NCBI GenBank assembly: GCA_938041555.1
Contig: CALIAC010000012.1
Coordinates: 19,303-83,302 of the forward strand
Length of the DNA stretch: 64,000 nt
Reading direction: 5' to 3'
From: an uncultured Candidatus Saccharibacteria bacterium
Lineage (GTDB): Bacteria; Patescibacteriota; Saccharimonadia; Saccharimonadales; Saccharimonadaceae
The position numbers and the translations under genes were made by a program. Numbering within the stretch: the stretch's first letter is position 1; every line of letters starts with the position of its first letter. The notes beneath the pieces were generated by a model. The model had not been told where the DNA came from, ran no database searches, and saw nothing but the letters and a program-made list of their open reading frames with translations. Shown one piece after another: positions 43,732-54,034 of the stretch.

Positions 43732-44077
43732 GAGCCGAGAGTTTAATTGACAATTCTTGATGGAGGTCGCGCACGCGGCGTTCGTTTTGGTCGATCCGCT
43801 GGCGCTGCGTGTTGACGATGTAGAAGAGTAACACGATCGCTGTCGTCTGGACAATGTCAAACAAGCTCAACTCCGACGAATCAAACGGCGGGTGGCCAAT
43901 CGAAATATTATACAGCGGGAAGCAGCTCAGCAGCACTGCCATCACCACCAGCCACATCACCACCTGGTGGCGCAGACGAGTGATAGTGATCTTGCGTAAT
44001 TTATATTGGGTGATGATATTGACGAGCGCCAAGAGAATAATTGGCACATTGAGCAAGACAAGAGCAAAATATCTCAT
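43718..44077 (-). CDS. DUF2304-family small membrane protein
   Basis: 119 residues with three membrane segments (about 3-22, 38-57, 70-90) and a charged C-terminal helix. The arrangement and the end QRQRIDQNERRVRDL fit DUF2304, a family routinely encoded beside DPM1-like glycosyltransferases. It overlaps the preceding glycosyltransferase gene by 4 bases and probably forms a membrane complex with it. Confidence 0.83.
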   Translation of the reverse strand: MRYFALVLLNVPIILLALVNIITQYKLRKITITRLRHQVVMWLVVMAVLLSCFPLYNISIGHPPFDSSELSLFDIVQTTAIVLLFYIVNTQRQRIDQNERRVRDLHQELSIKLSAHDKK

Positions 44078-44793
44078 TCGAAGAGCTCCGTTAAGCGTTG
44101 TTTGAATAGGCGTTTGACGATATTGATGGCATTCCAGTTGTTTTGACCTTTAGCACGGGAGTACTCGGTGTAGATTGCCTTGATTGGGTATTCACCAATT
44201 GTCATCCCTGCTTGCTTGGCACGCCAGATCATCTCCGAGCAAAATTCGTAACCAGTTGACTTCCAGTCGAGATTATCGATGGCGCGGCGCGAATAGATAC
44301 GTAGGCCAGACTGTGAATCTGTCACATTAATGCCAAATAAGAGTTTGGTGATGAGACTCAAGCCTTTATTGCCGAGCACCTTTGTCTTAGACATACCGGT
44401 GCTGTCAATGAGACGACTACCGATAAGTAAATCAGCGTGGCGCTCATCGATCTGCGCGATACCTGCCAACACATCCTCCGGCGCGTGCTGGCCATCGGCA
44501 TCCATCGTGGCGGCAATGTCATATCCATGCTGTCGAGCATACGATAGACCAGTTAAAGTTGCGCCGCCCGCACCAGAGTTAAGGATATGATCGATCGTAA
44601 TGGCACCGCCTTTTTTAGCTTGGGTAAGTGTGTCGTCCTTCGATCCATCATTTACCAGCACAACGTCGATCGTATAGCCAGCTGCCTTGGCTTTGGCAAA
44701 GACTCGCTTTGATTGTTTGATCACGTCTTTGATGACCGTCGCTTCATTGTAGGCTGGGACGATCACACAGACTGTCTTGGTATTCGTTTTCAT
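44074..44793 (-). CDS. DPM1-like glycosyltransferase family 2
   Basis: 239 residues. Motifs are CVIVPAYNEATVI, VLVNDGSKDDT, AATMDADGQHAPEDV and LIGSRLID, as in dolichol-phosphate-mannose-synthase-like enzymes without membrane segments. It probably charges polyprenyl phosphate with a sugar, aided by the DUF2304 protein that follows. A TATAAT box ends 9 bases before the ATG. Confidence 0.9.
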   Translation of the reverse strand: MKTNTKTVCVIVPAYNEATVIKDVIKQSKRVFAKAKAAGYTIDVVLVNDGSKDDTLTQAKKGGAITIDHILNSGAGGATLTGLSYARQHGYDIAATMDADGQHAPEDVLAGIAQIDERHADLLIGSRLIDSTGMSKTKVLGNKGLSLITKLLFGINVTDSQSGLRIYSRRAIDNLDWKSTGYEFCSEMIWRAKQAGMTIGEYPIKAIYTEYSRAKGQNNWNAINIVKRLFKQRLTELFE

Positions 44794-44808
44794 ATTGGTA
44801 TTATTATA

Positions 44809-45660
44809 CTACGCCGAGAGGTAATTTCCGTAGCCTGATTTTTTTAGTGGTGCAGCAAGTTCGGCAAGCTGCTCGTCGGTGATCCAGCCATTGGTATGCG
44901 CCGTCTTTTCAGGGCTGCCAACGACTTGGCCGGTACGGTTTTGCACAACACGTACAAAATCCTCAGCGTCGGTCAGGCTGCTAATTGTCCCAGTATCAAG
45001 CCATACATCGCCGTTGTCTAGTGTCTGGACTTTTAGTTTGCCGCGTCGCAGATACTCAGCATTTACAGAGGTAATTTCTAACTCTCCACGGTCGCTTGGC
45101 TGGACATTCTTCGCAATTTCTACCACATCATTGTCGTAGAAATAGAGCCCTACCACCGCGAAGTTTGACTTAGGCTGAGCAGGCTTTTCTTCGATTGATA
45201 CCGCATGATTGTTATCGTCAAAAGCTACAACGCCATACCGCTCTGGGTCAGATACTTTGTAAGCAAAGACCACACCACCGTATGGGTCGGTGCAGGCACG
45301 CAGCGAATCGTCTAGCGCTGCGCCATAGAAGATATTGTCGCCCAAGACGAGCGCCACTTTGTCGTTACCAATAAATTCCTCACCAATGATAAATGCCTGC
45401 GCCAAGCCATCGGGGCTGGGCTGAATGGCATATTGCAGATTGATACCCCACTGCGCACCATCACCAAGCAAGCGCTGGAAGCCTGCTTGATCAGCTGGGG
45501 TCGTGATGATGAGAATGTCGCGAATCCCTGCTTGCATCAGCGTAGTGAGAGGGTAATAGATCATCGGCTTATCATAGATGGGCATCAGCTGCTTGCTAAT
45601 TGCTTTAGTAATCGGCCACAGGCGCGAACCCGAACCACCTGCCAAAATAATACCTTTCAT
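44809..45660 (-). CDS. rmlA: Glucose-1-phosphate thymidylyltransferase
   Basis: 283 residues. The nucleotide-binding start is [20 protein letters not shown], followed by [15 protein letters not shown] and [10 protein letters not shown]. It makes dTDP-glucose, the first step of dTDP-rhamnose synthesis. AAGGAG lies 8 bases before the ATG. It is about 190 bases from rmlD and on the same strand. Confidence 0.95.
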   Translation of the reverse strand: MKGIILAGGSGSRLWPITKAISKQLMPIYDKPMIYYPLTTLMQAGIRDILIITTPADQAGFQRLLGDGAQWGINLQYAIQPSPDGLAQAFIIGEEFIGNDKVALVLGDNIFYGAALDDSLRACTDPYGGVVFAYKVSDPERYGVVAFDDNNHAVSIEEKPAQPKSNFAVVGLYFYDNDVVEIAKNVQPSDRGELEITSVNAEYLRRGKLKVQTLDNGDVWLDTGTISSLTDAEDFVRVVQNRTGQVVGSPEKTAHTNGWITDEQLAELAAPLKKSGYGNYLSA

Positions 45661-45850
45661 ACGTAAAACTCCTTATGTTCTAACTATATACTTATCATAC
45701 CAGATAAAGTAATAGTACCATAATACCGAAGATAATGGGAATATATAACAGTGTACGAAAGAGTCAGTCTAGATAATGCACGAAGTCAAACGAAGTTATT
45801 CACGTCGTGAGATGATACCCTAAAGCTATGACAAGTAGCCAAGGGCTACT

Positions 45851-46708
45851 TTAATGAGTATGTAGAGCGACATATTCGCGTAGTGCCTCGCGCCAGTCTT
45901 GGCTAACGAAGCCAGTCGCATGAAGTTTATCAAGGCTGAGGTCACTATTGAGCGGTCGTGGTGCGACGCCGGGCTTGTTAGCAAAATAGTCGGCGGTGGT
46001 TGTATCTGTTACTGGTAAGTCATCACGCCCTGCCAAGGCAAAGATCTGCCGCGTGATGTCTGCCCAGCTTACCAGTGGACCACTATTTGTTACATTGTAG
46101 GTGCCGTATGGTGCCTTATTCTCTACTAAGTAGTCAATCGCCCGTGCAATTTCTGGCGTGAAGCTCAGGCGGCCGATTTGGTCTGCTACCACTGTTGGTG
46201 CGATATTTTTTGCGGCCAAGCCAAGCATCGTTGTCACAAAGTTTTTACCGTCGCCGATCACCCAGCTGGTGCGGATAATATAATGCCGTGGTGTGGTGCT
46301 CACAGCAATATCACCCGCTGCTTTGGATGCACCATAGACACTTAAAGGGCTAAATAGCTCATCTTCGGTATGCGGTGCTGTCTCACCATCAAAAACATAG
46401 TCGCTCGACACATGAACCAAGGTAATGTCTCGCTCGGAGCAGATACGAGCAAGCTGTCCCACCGCTTGGGCATTAATGCGCCAGGCTGCTGCGCGGCCCT
46501 CCGATGTTTCTGCGCCGTCAACATTGGTGTAAGCGGCAGTGTTGATGATCGTCTTAATGCCAGACCAGTCGAAGGTTGCAATAGCTGCTGCGTCACAGAG
46601 GTCGAGCTCATCATGCCCAACTGCCCGAGCACTAGGGTATTGCTGCTGCATTGCTTTGGCCAATTGCCCGTTGGCACCAATGATGAGGGTAGAGGTGTAA
46701 TCTGTCAT
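45851..46708 (-). CDS. rmlD: dTDP-4-dehydrorhamnose reductase
   Basis: 285 residues from the ATG at 46708 (MTDYTSTLIIGANGQLAKAM), with AAAGGAAG upstream; the longer frame runs into rmlC. Catalytic features are VHVSSDYVFDG and SVYGASKAAGD. It carries out the last step to dTDP-L-rhamnose. It follows rmlC by 17 bases in the order rmlB, Nudix, rmlC, rmlD. A short hairpin (45833-45851) overlaps its stop codon, but it lacks a T run. The 190-base gap beyond shows no gene. Confidence 0.93.
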   Translation of the reverse strand: MTDYTSTLIIGANGQLAKAMQQQYPSARAVGHDELDLCDAAAIATFDWSGIKTIINTAAYTNVDGAETSEGRAAAWRINAQAVGQLARICSERDITLVHVSSDYVFDGETAPHTEDELFSPLSVYGASKAAGDIAVSTTPRHYIIRTSWVIGDGKNFVTTMLGLAAKNIAPTVVADQIGRLSFTPEIARAIDYLVENKAPYGTYNVTNSGPLVSWADITRQIFALAGRDDLPVTDTTTADYFANKPGVAPRPLNSDLSLDKLHATGFVSQDWREALREYVALHTH

Positions 46709-46725
46709 GCACGCTTCCTTTCTTT

Positions 46726-47295
46726 TTATAATTCCATTGGCTGTACGTCGCGCAGGAGTGGGTGCGCAGCATCTTTGTGTGAGATGATCGCCTGATCTTT
46801 GCCAAGTGGCCACGCAATATCGAGCGCTGGGTCAAAGAGATTGACAAAGGTATACTGCGCATCTGGCGACCAATGGGCGTCAACCAGGTAGGTATATGCC
46901 ACATTATCGTCCAGTGTCTGATAGCCATTTGCCACACCCTTGGGTACGAACACCGCTGTGCCAGGATTAATTTCTACAGAGAATGTGTGGCCAAAGGTTG
47001 GGCCTTGGCGCACATCACACCATGCACCGAACACACGGCCATTCGCAGTACTAATGAACTTGTTCCAGGGCTCGGCGTGTAGCCCACGTGTTGCACCAGC
47101 TTTGTCATTAAAGCTGATATTGTTTTGTACAATGGTAAAGGCAGGTAGCCCCAGCGCTTCCATCTTCTCCTTCTGGTAATTTTCTTTAAACCACCCACGG
47201 TTGTCACCATGGACAGGCAGTTTAATGACGAATAGCCCTGGAATTGGCGATTCAGTCACGGTAAGGTCGTTATAGCTTGATGGGTCGAAATTCAT
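46726..47295 (-). CDS. rmlC: dTDP-4-dehydrorhamnose 3,5-epimerase
   Basis: 189 residues from the ATG at 47295, which has AAAGGAG 6 bases upstream. The cupin fold shows GDNRGWFKENYQKEKM, FNDKAGATRGLHAEPWNKF with the catalytic histidine, and VEINPGTAVFVPKGVANGYQ. It epimerises the dTDP-keto sugar before RmlD. Its start overlaps the stop of the Nudix gene by 4 bases. Confidence 0.94.
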   Translation of the reverse strand: MNFDPSSYNDLTVTESPIPGLFVIKLPVHGDNRGWFKENYQKEKMEALGLPAFTIVQNNISFNDKAGATRGLHAEPWNKFISTANGRVFGAWCDVRQGPTFGHTFSVEINPGTAVFVPKGVANGYQTLDDNVAYTYLVDAHWSPDAQYTFVNLFDPALDIAWPLGKDQAIISHKDAAHPLLRDVQPMEL

Positions 47296-47840
47296 GCGTT
47301 CTCCTTTCGCCATATATGATAATAATGGAGGCCAGCTAGTGTCTGGCAGTCGTTAATATCGCCTTGGGTAATAAGCTGGTCAATCTCCTCATTGGTGAAG
47401 AACCGCATATCGCTAAATACTTCATCCGATTGTTCTTTGTTACCACCAAAAGACAGGTCTCGTGCCAAGCACACCGCCATTTTCTCTGTCATTAGGCCGT
47501 TGCAGACATATGCTTCACCGAGCTTCTCCCACGACTGGGCAACAATACCAGTTTCTTCTTCTAGCTCACGCTTGGAGGCGGTGAGCAGATCCTCGCCGTC
47601 ACCACCGCCACCAGGCAATTCCCAGCCAAAACTCTGTGACGGATAGCGGAAGCCGCGTACCAGGTAGATTCGCTCATGCTCGTCGACAGCGACGACCATA
47701 CACGAGTTTCGCGACTCCATATAGCCATATACTCCCAGGTTGCCTGCACGGTCGCGTGTCTGGTCTTCGTGGATGGTGATCCAGGGGTTTTGGTAGGCGA
47801 TTTTGCTACTCACGCGAGTTTTGCTGGGGGCATCGGGCAT
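47292..47840 (-). CDS. Nudix hydrolase, ADP-ribose-pyrophosphatase-like
   Basis: 182 residues with a perfect Nudix box: GGGGDGE, seven residues, then RELEEETGI (about residues 80-102). The preceding ELPGG and the length fit nucleoside-diphosphate-sugar hydrolases. Its place between rmlB and rmlC, 3 bases after rmlB, suggests that it trims or salvages a sugar nucleotide of the pathway; that is inference. Confidence 0.9.
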   Translation of the reverse strand: MPDAPSKTRVSSKIAYQNPWITIHEDQTRDRAGNLGVYGYMESRNSCMVVAVDEHERIYLVRGFRYPSQSFGWELPGGGGDGEDLLTASKRELEEETGIVAQSWEKLGEAYVCNGLMTEKMAVCLARDLSFGGNKEQSDEVFSDMRFFTNEEIDQLITQGDINDCQTLAGLHYYHIWRKENA

Positions 47841-47843
47841 TGG

Positions 47844-49394
<1,551 letters not shown>

Positions 49395-49434
49395 TAGGCG
49401 TCTAAACCGGACCTTGCTATTTTTGCAGTAACAA

Positions 49435-49462
49435 AGCAGCCCAATATCCATGGGCTGTTTAT
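49435..49462 (+). terminator. Rho-independent terminator
   Basis: CAGCCCA (49437-49443) pairs with TGGGCTG (49451-49457), flanked by AAAG and TTTATT. It ends the nucleotidyltransferase transcript. The rest of the gap to 49610 is AT-rich and featureless. Confidence 0.72.
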
Positions 49463-49610
49463 TATTTCTATAGATTAACTGCAGGCAACAATAGTTTGTA
49501 TACATTTATTACTCAGAGATGCAAACGTATATAGCAAGAAGCCTACGCTTTGAATAATAAAATTATTGTATGAACAAATAATATACTCAGTTTGAATATA
49601 ATAAATATTT

Positions 49611-49643
49611 TGTTCATTGCATAATACCCTCATGGGGTATTAT
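49611..49643. repeat. Palindromic element, copy A
   Basis: TGTTCATTGCATAATACCC is followed by a 5-base loop and GGGTATTAT, giving a 9-bp stem. It shares its left arm (one base different) and 5-base loop design with copy B at 63139-63180. It lies just beyond the galE stop and may act as its terminator. Confidence 0.6.
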
Positions 49644-49650
49644 CTAAATT

Positions 49651-50673
49651 TTAATTCTTATAACCATTTGGATTGTGAGACTGCCATCGCCAGGAGTCTT
49701 CACAGGCTTGTTCGATGGATAATTCTGCTTGCCAACCAAGCTCTTGCTGTGCCTTGCTGTAGTCGGCATAGCAAGCTGCAATATCACCAGCTCGGCGTGG
49801 TTTTATCTCGTATGGAATGTCATGCTTACACGCTTTGCCAAAGGCTCTAATGATCTCCAAAACAGAGGTACCATGGCCAGTGCCAAGGTTATAGGTGTGC
49901 TCACCTGGCTGCATGTGCGATAGAGCAGCCACATGCCCTTTAGCGAGGTCGACAACGTGAATGTAGTCGCGTACACCAGTACCGTCAGGCGTGTCGTAGT
50001 CATCACCAAATACACCAACGCTCTGCAATTTTCCAACTGCAACTTGTGCAACATAGGGCAGGAGATTATTAGGGATGCCATTTGGATCTTCGCCAATCAT
50101 GCCTGATATATGCGCACCAATCGGGTTGAAGTAGCGCAAGATGGTCGCTTGGAAGTCGGGGTGTGCCACGCAATAGTCACGAATGATCTGCTCGATCATA
50201 TATTTCGTCCAGCCGTATGGATTAGTAATACCGGTGCCAGTGCGTGATGATTCAGTGAGTGGCAATGACTCTGGTGTGCCATAGACCGTCGCAGAGCTTG
50301 AGAAAACAAGTCGATGCACCCCATGTTGTCGCATTGCAGCTAAGAGGGTGAGGGTTGAGCTAAGATTGCAGTCATAGTATTCCAGCGGTTTCTCAACCGA
50401 CTCACCAACTGCCTTGAGTCCAGCAAAGTGAATCACAGCACTGATATCATGCTTGGTAAAAATCGCATCGAGTGCCGATCGGTCGCGCACATCTGCCTCG
50501 ACAAAGGGGATAGCTGTGCCGGTAATTGTTTCGACGCGCTGCAGACTTTCGTGGCTTGCATTGGCAAGATTGTCAATAACGACGACGTCAAATCCTGCCG
50601 CAATAAGCTCAATAATGGTGTGGCTGCCAATATACCCAGCGCCACCAGTGACTAAAATCGTTTCTCTACTCAT
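49651..50673 (-). CDS. galE: UDP-glucose 4-epimerase
   Basis: 340 residues. NAD-binding ILVTGGAGYIGSHTI, VVIDNLANAS, the catalytic SSSATVYG and NPYGWTKYMIE, and FNPIGAH are all typical of GalE. It interconverts UDP-glucose and UDP-galactose (or the N-acetyl forms) for the glycosyltransferases around it. A TATACT box ends 7 bases before the ATG. It is a single-gene unit. Confidence 0.95.
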   Translation of the reverse strand: MSRETILVTGGAGYIGSHTIIELIAAGFDVVVIDNLANASHESLQRVETITGTAIPFVEADVRDRSALDAIFTKHDISAVIHFAGLKAVGESVEKPLEYYDCNLSSTLTLLAAMRQHGVHRLVFSSSATVYGTPESLPLTESSRTGTGITNPYGWTKYMIEQIIRDYCVAHPDFQATILRYFNPIGAHISGMIGEDPNGIPNNLLPYVAQVAVGKLQSVGVFGDDYDTPDGTGVRDYIHVVDLAKGHVAALSHMQPGEHTYNLGTGHGTSVLEIIRAFGKACKHDIPYEIKPRRAGDIAACYADYSKAQQELGWQAELSIEQACEDSWRWQSHNPNGYKN

Positions 50674-50943
50674 ATCACCTAGTATACCCCTTCGTCGAAA
50701 AAATGTCGAACATATCGTATTATTCTTTGTCTATAAGTATGAGCATATCGGCTTAACTATTGCTGAGAATGAGCACTGCATTCGTTCTTGCTTTTTCTGT
50801 CGTTTTTCTCTATCTTTTATGGATAAAGTACTATTGATGTAAAAACGTCAACACAATCTAACAGAGAAAAATCATTGTAATTTTTACATTTTCGCAAAAT
50901 TATTCAAAAATGAGAGTACACTAGAAGGCAAAGACCAAAGCGC

Positions 50944-50949
50944 TATAAT
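50944..50949 (+). promoter_or_regulatory. -10 box of glmS
   Basis: TATAAT lies 21 bases before the glmS ATG, with GAGGAAAGG as ribosome site between them. No glmS ribozyme-like structure is apparent in the 297-base gap upstream, in which I see no other feature. Confidence 0.6.
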
Positions 50950-50970
50950 ACAAGAGGAAAGGAAAAACCT

Positions 50971-52797
50971 ATGTGTGGAATAGTTGGATATATCGGAACG
51001 CGACCAGCGCAGAGTGTACTGCTGACGGAACTCAAGCGGCTTGAATATCGCGGATATGATAGTGCTGGTATTGTTACACTCGATGAGGATGCTGCGCCAA
51101 CGTTACTCAGAACAAAAGGCAAGGTGGCTGCGCTGAATGAGCTCACAGCTCGCCACAAGACGACTGATACGGTTGGCATTGGGCATACTCGCTGGGCGAC
51201 CCACGGGGCACCTAGCAAACGCAACGCTCATCCACATCAGGTGGGGCAGATCTATGTTGTACATAATGGCATTATCGAGAACTATCAGGCGCTCAAGACG
51301 ATGCTTGCAGCGCATGAGTATGAATTTAAGAGTGATACGGACACCGAAGTATTGACGGCGCTCATCGACTATCTGCACAAGCAAGCACCAGACCTCTTGG
51401 CGGCAGTGCGAGGCGCGCTAAAAATGGTGGTGGGTACGTACGGCTTGGCGGTCGTCCAAACAGATAACCCTGACGAAATCATTGTGGCCCGCAAGGGTAG
51501 TCCGCTTATTGTTGGGCTTGGTGATGGCGAAACGTACATTGCCAGTGATGCATCGGCCTTGGTGGGGTATACCAACCAAGTGGTCTATCTGCACGATGGC
51601 GAAGTAGGGCGCTGCACCCGCACTGGTCTCGAGCTTCAAACGACTGATTCGCAAGTGGTCGATGTGCAAGTAGAGACGCTAGAAATGGACTTGCAGGCTA
51701 TTCAAAAACAGGGGTACGACCACTTCCTTCTCAAAGAAATATTTGAGCAACCGACCAGCCTTGCGGCAACGCTGGCTGGGCGAGTGATTGCCGCGCAGCG
51801 CTATGCCCGGCTAGGCGGTATAGGCTTAAGTGATGCTGAATTGCGACAGATCAAGCATGTGATGATTGTGGGTTGTGGCACGGCGTATTTTGCGGGTATG
51901 CAGGCTAGTTATTTTATTGAGCAACTGACTGATGATGTGACGGTGAGTGTGGAGATTGCTAGCGAGCTGCGCTACCGAGCATATAACATCCCCGAGCATA
52001 CCGTTGCGCTCATTGTGAGTCAGAGTGGTGAGACGGCCGATACATTGGCCTGCCTCACGGAGCTCAAACGGCGTGGTGTGACGTGCCTTGGTGTCGTTAA
52101 TGCAGTGGGGAGCACGATTGCACGCGAAGTTGACGGTGGAGTATATGTACACGTGGGGGCAGAGATCAGTGTGGCCAGCACTAAGGCCTTTACTTCGCAA
52201 GTGGCAGCGATGACGATCTTTGGCCTCATGCTCGCAGCAGCCAAAGGGACAAACCCACGGCTGATGGGTGAGTTTATTAATGAGCTTGAGATGCTACCAG
52301 CCGAGATTGAAAAGACGCTGGCTAAGCAAGCTGATAGCGTCAAAAACATCGCACATAATTATGCCCACTATAATCATGCGCTTTATATTGGTCGCGACAC
52401 ACTCTACCCAGCTGCACTTGAGGGCGCACTCAAGCTTAAGGAGGTAAGCTACATTCATGCTGAAGCCTATGCAGCAGGTGAGCTCAAGCATGGGCCAATT
52501 GCCCTGATCGACGATCATTTCTTCGAAGTGTGTTATTTGCAGGACAACTGGCTGTACGAAAAATCGCAGAGTAATTTGATAGAGATGAATGCGCGTGGTG
52601 CCCATGCGATTGTCGTTACCGACACAGATAAACGCGTCCCTGCCGAGACGGTGGTGCGCGTCGCGACTAAGCTGAAGCATCTCACGCCAATTTTGTTCAA
52701 TGTGATATCACAGCTTTTTGCTTACTATATGGCAGTGGAGCGGGGGCACGATGTTGACCAGCCGCGCAATCTTGCCAAGAGTGTGACGGTAGAGTAG
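50971..52797 (+). CDS. glmS: Glutamine-fructose-6-phosphate aminotransferase
   Basis: 608 residues, normal length. The N-terminal glutaminase domain begins with the catalytic Cys2 (MCGIVGYIG) and has GIGHTRWATHG. Two SIS sugar-isomerase domains follow, with VSQSGETADTL and ASTKAFTSQV, and the end is LAKSVTVE. It makes glucosamine-6-phosphate, the entry to UDP-GlcNAc for peptidoglycan and surface glycans. Confidence 0.97.
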   Translation: MCGIVGYIGTRPAQSVLLTELKRLEYRGYDSAGIVTLDEDAAPTLLRTKGKVAALNELTARHKTTDTVGIGHTRWATHGAPSKRNAHPHQVGQIYVVHNGIIENYQALKTMLAAHEYEFKSDTDTEVLTALIDYLHKQAPDLLAAVRGALKMVVGTYGLAVVQTDNPDEIIVARKGSPLIVGLGDGETYIASDASALVGYTNQVVYLHDGEVGRCTRTGLELQTTDSQVVDVQVETLEMDLQAIQKQGYDHFLLKEIFEQPTSLAATLAGRVIAAQRYARLGGIGLSDAELRQIKHVMIVGCGTAYFAGMQASYFIEQLTDDVTVSVEIASELRYRAYNIPEHTVALIVSQSGETADTLACLTELKRRGVTCLGVVNAVGSTIAREVDGGVYVHVGAEISVASTKAFTSQVAAMTIFGLMLAAAKGTNPRLMGEFINELEMLPAEIEKTLAKQADSVKNIAHNYAHYNHALYIGRDTLYPAALEGALKLKEVSYIHAEAYAAGELKHGPIALIDDHFFEVCYLQDNWLYEKSQSNLIEMNARGAHAIVVTDTDKRVPAETVVRVATKLKHLTPILFNVISQLFAYYMAVERGHDVDQPRNLAKSVTVE

Positions 52798-52836
52798 GGT
52801 ATAGGTAAAATCTCTCCTTTGCGCTACACTGATACT

Positions 52837-53955
52837 ATGAGTAAACAACCCAAAATTGCCATTGTCTGCGACTTCTTGACAACAATGGGTGGTGCCGAGA
52901 ATGTCGTGCTCGCTATGCACGAAGCCTTTCCGGATGCGCCGATCTATACCGCAATGTACAATGAAGACAAAATGCCGGCCTTTGCTGAGCTTGATGTTCG
53001 GCCGTCGTTTTTGCAAAAAATTCCGCGCAAGGTGCGCACGTATTATAAGCTGTTTCCAACACTGGCTGTTAAAGCGATGCGGCGGCTTGATTTGCGTGAG
53101 TTTGATATTATCCTCACCAGTTCATATATGCATGGTCATCAGGTGAGAAAGACGCGGCCCGATCAGGTTATTATCAACTATTGTCACACACCACCACGAT
53201 ACTACTGGAGCCACTACGATGAATATCGGCGCGACCCAGGCTATGGTAACCTTAATCCGCTCATCCGCACGCTCATGCCACTCATGGTGCCGCACCAGCG
53301 CAAGCTAGACCTCCAAGCGGCTCGGCAAGTCGATGTTTTCTTGGCAAACTCGACCGAGACGCAACAGCGCATTAAAAAATATTACAATCGAAATAGCATA
53401 GTTATTCATCCACCGGTAGATATAAGTCGGTTTATGCCTGCTACCAAGCGGGGTGATCATTATGTGACGATTGGCCGGCAGCTGCCATATAAGCGCTACG
53501 ACTTGGCTGTTACGGCAGCGACGAAGCTTGGCAAGAAGCTGATCGTCTTTGGTAATGGCCCCGCACACAATAGGCTTGTTGATCTGGCTGGTCCAACAGT
53601 TGAGTTCCGCACCGATCGCTTTGGTGATGCGAGCGATGCCGAGTATGAGAAGGCTATTACAACAGCGCGTGGCTTTATCTACCCAGCAGATTTTGGAATT
53701 GTCAGTGTCGAAGCGCTAGCAGCTGGTGCGCCAGTGATTGGTTTGGCTCGTGGCGGCACGACGGATATCGTCACGTCGCCCGAAGTGGGTGTGCTGTTTG
53801 ACCGGCAGACGAGCATCAGCGTTGCTAAGGCAATTGAGCAAGCCGAGAAACGAACCTTTGATCCAACGGTCTTGCGTCGCACTGCACAGCGTTTTGACAA
53901 GACGCTATTTCTGACTAAGCTACGCAAAGTAGTGCGTGACCAGATGATACAGTAG
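52837..53955 (+). CDS. Glycosyltransferase family 4 protein (mannosyltransferase-like)
   Basis: 372 residues from the ATG at 52837 (MSKQPKIAIVCDFLTTMGGA). The start GGAENVVLAMHEAFPDA, the NYCHTPPRYYWSHYDEYR segment and the donor-site FIYPADFGIVSVEALAAGAP are typical of WbaZ-type GT4 enzymes. A TACACT box lies 6 bases before this ATG, and an in-frame ATG at 52819 lies upstream of that box. Donor sugar is not determinable. Confidence 0.9.
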   Translation: MSKQPKIAIVCDFLTTMGGAENVVLAMHEAFPDAPIYTAMYNEDKMPAFAELDVRPSFLQKIPRKVRTYYKLFPTLAVKAMRRLDLREFDIILTSSYMHGHQVRKTRPDQVIINYCHTPPRYYWSHYDEYRRDPGYGNLNPLIRTLMPLMVPHQRKLDLQAARQVDVFLANSTETQQRIKKYYNRNSIVIHPPVDISRFMPATKRGDHYVTIGRQLPYKRYDLAVTAATKLGKKLIVFGNGPAHNRLVDLAGPTVEFRTDRFGDASDAEYEKAITTARGFIYPADFGIVSVEALAAGAPVIGLARGGTTDIVTSPEVGVLFDRQTSISVAKAIEQAEKRTFDPTVLRRTAQRFDKTLFLTKLRKVVRDQMIQ

Positions 53956-54034
53956 TACAGTTTGCGACTTAAACGGAGGATACCTATCGAGGTTACCCTC
54001 TTATACGGGCCTCACAATGACATAGTGCCATGTG

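Noticed and set aside
45833..45851. An 8-bp hairpin overlapping the rmlD stop as a terminator
   Set aside because: Neither strand has a T run after the stem, so it does not meet the usual terminator pattern.
50674..50970. A glmS ribozyme or other riboswitch upstream of glmS
   Set aside because: The leader after the -10 box is only about 15 bases and no conserved ribozyme core is visible.
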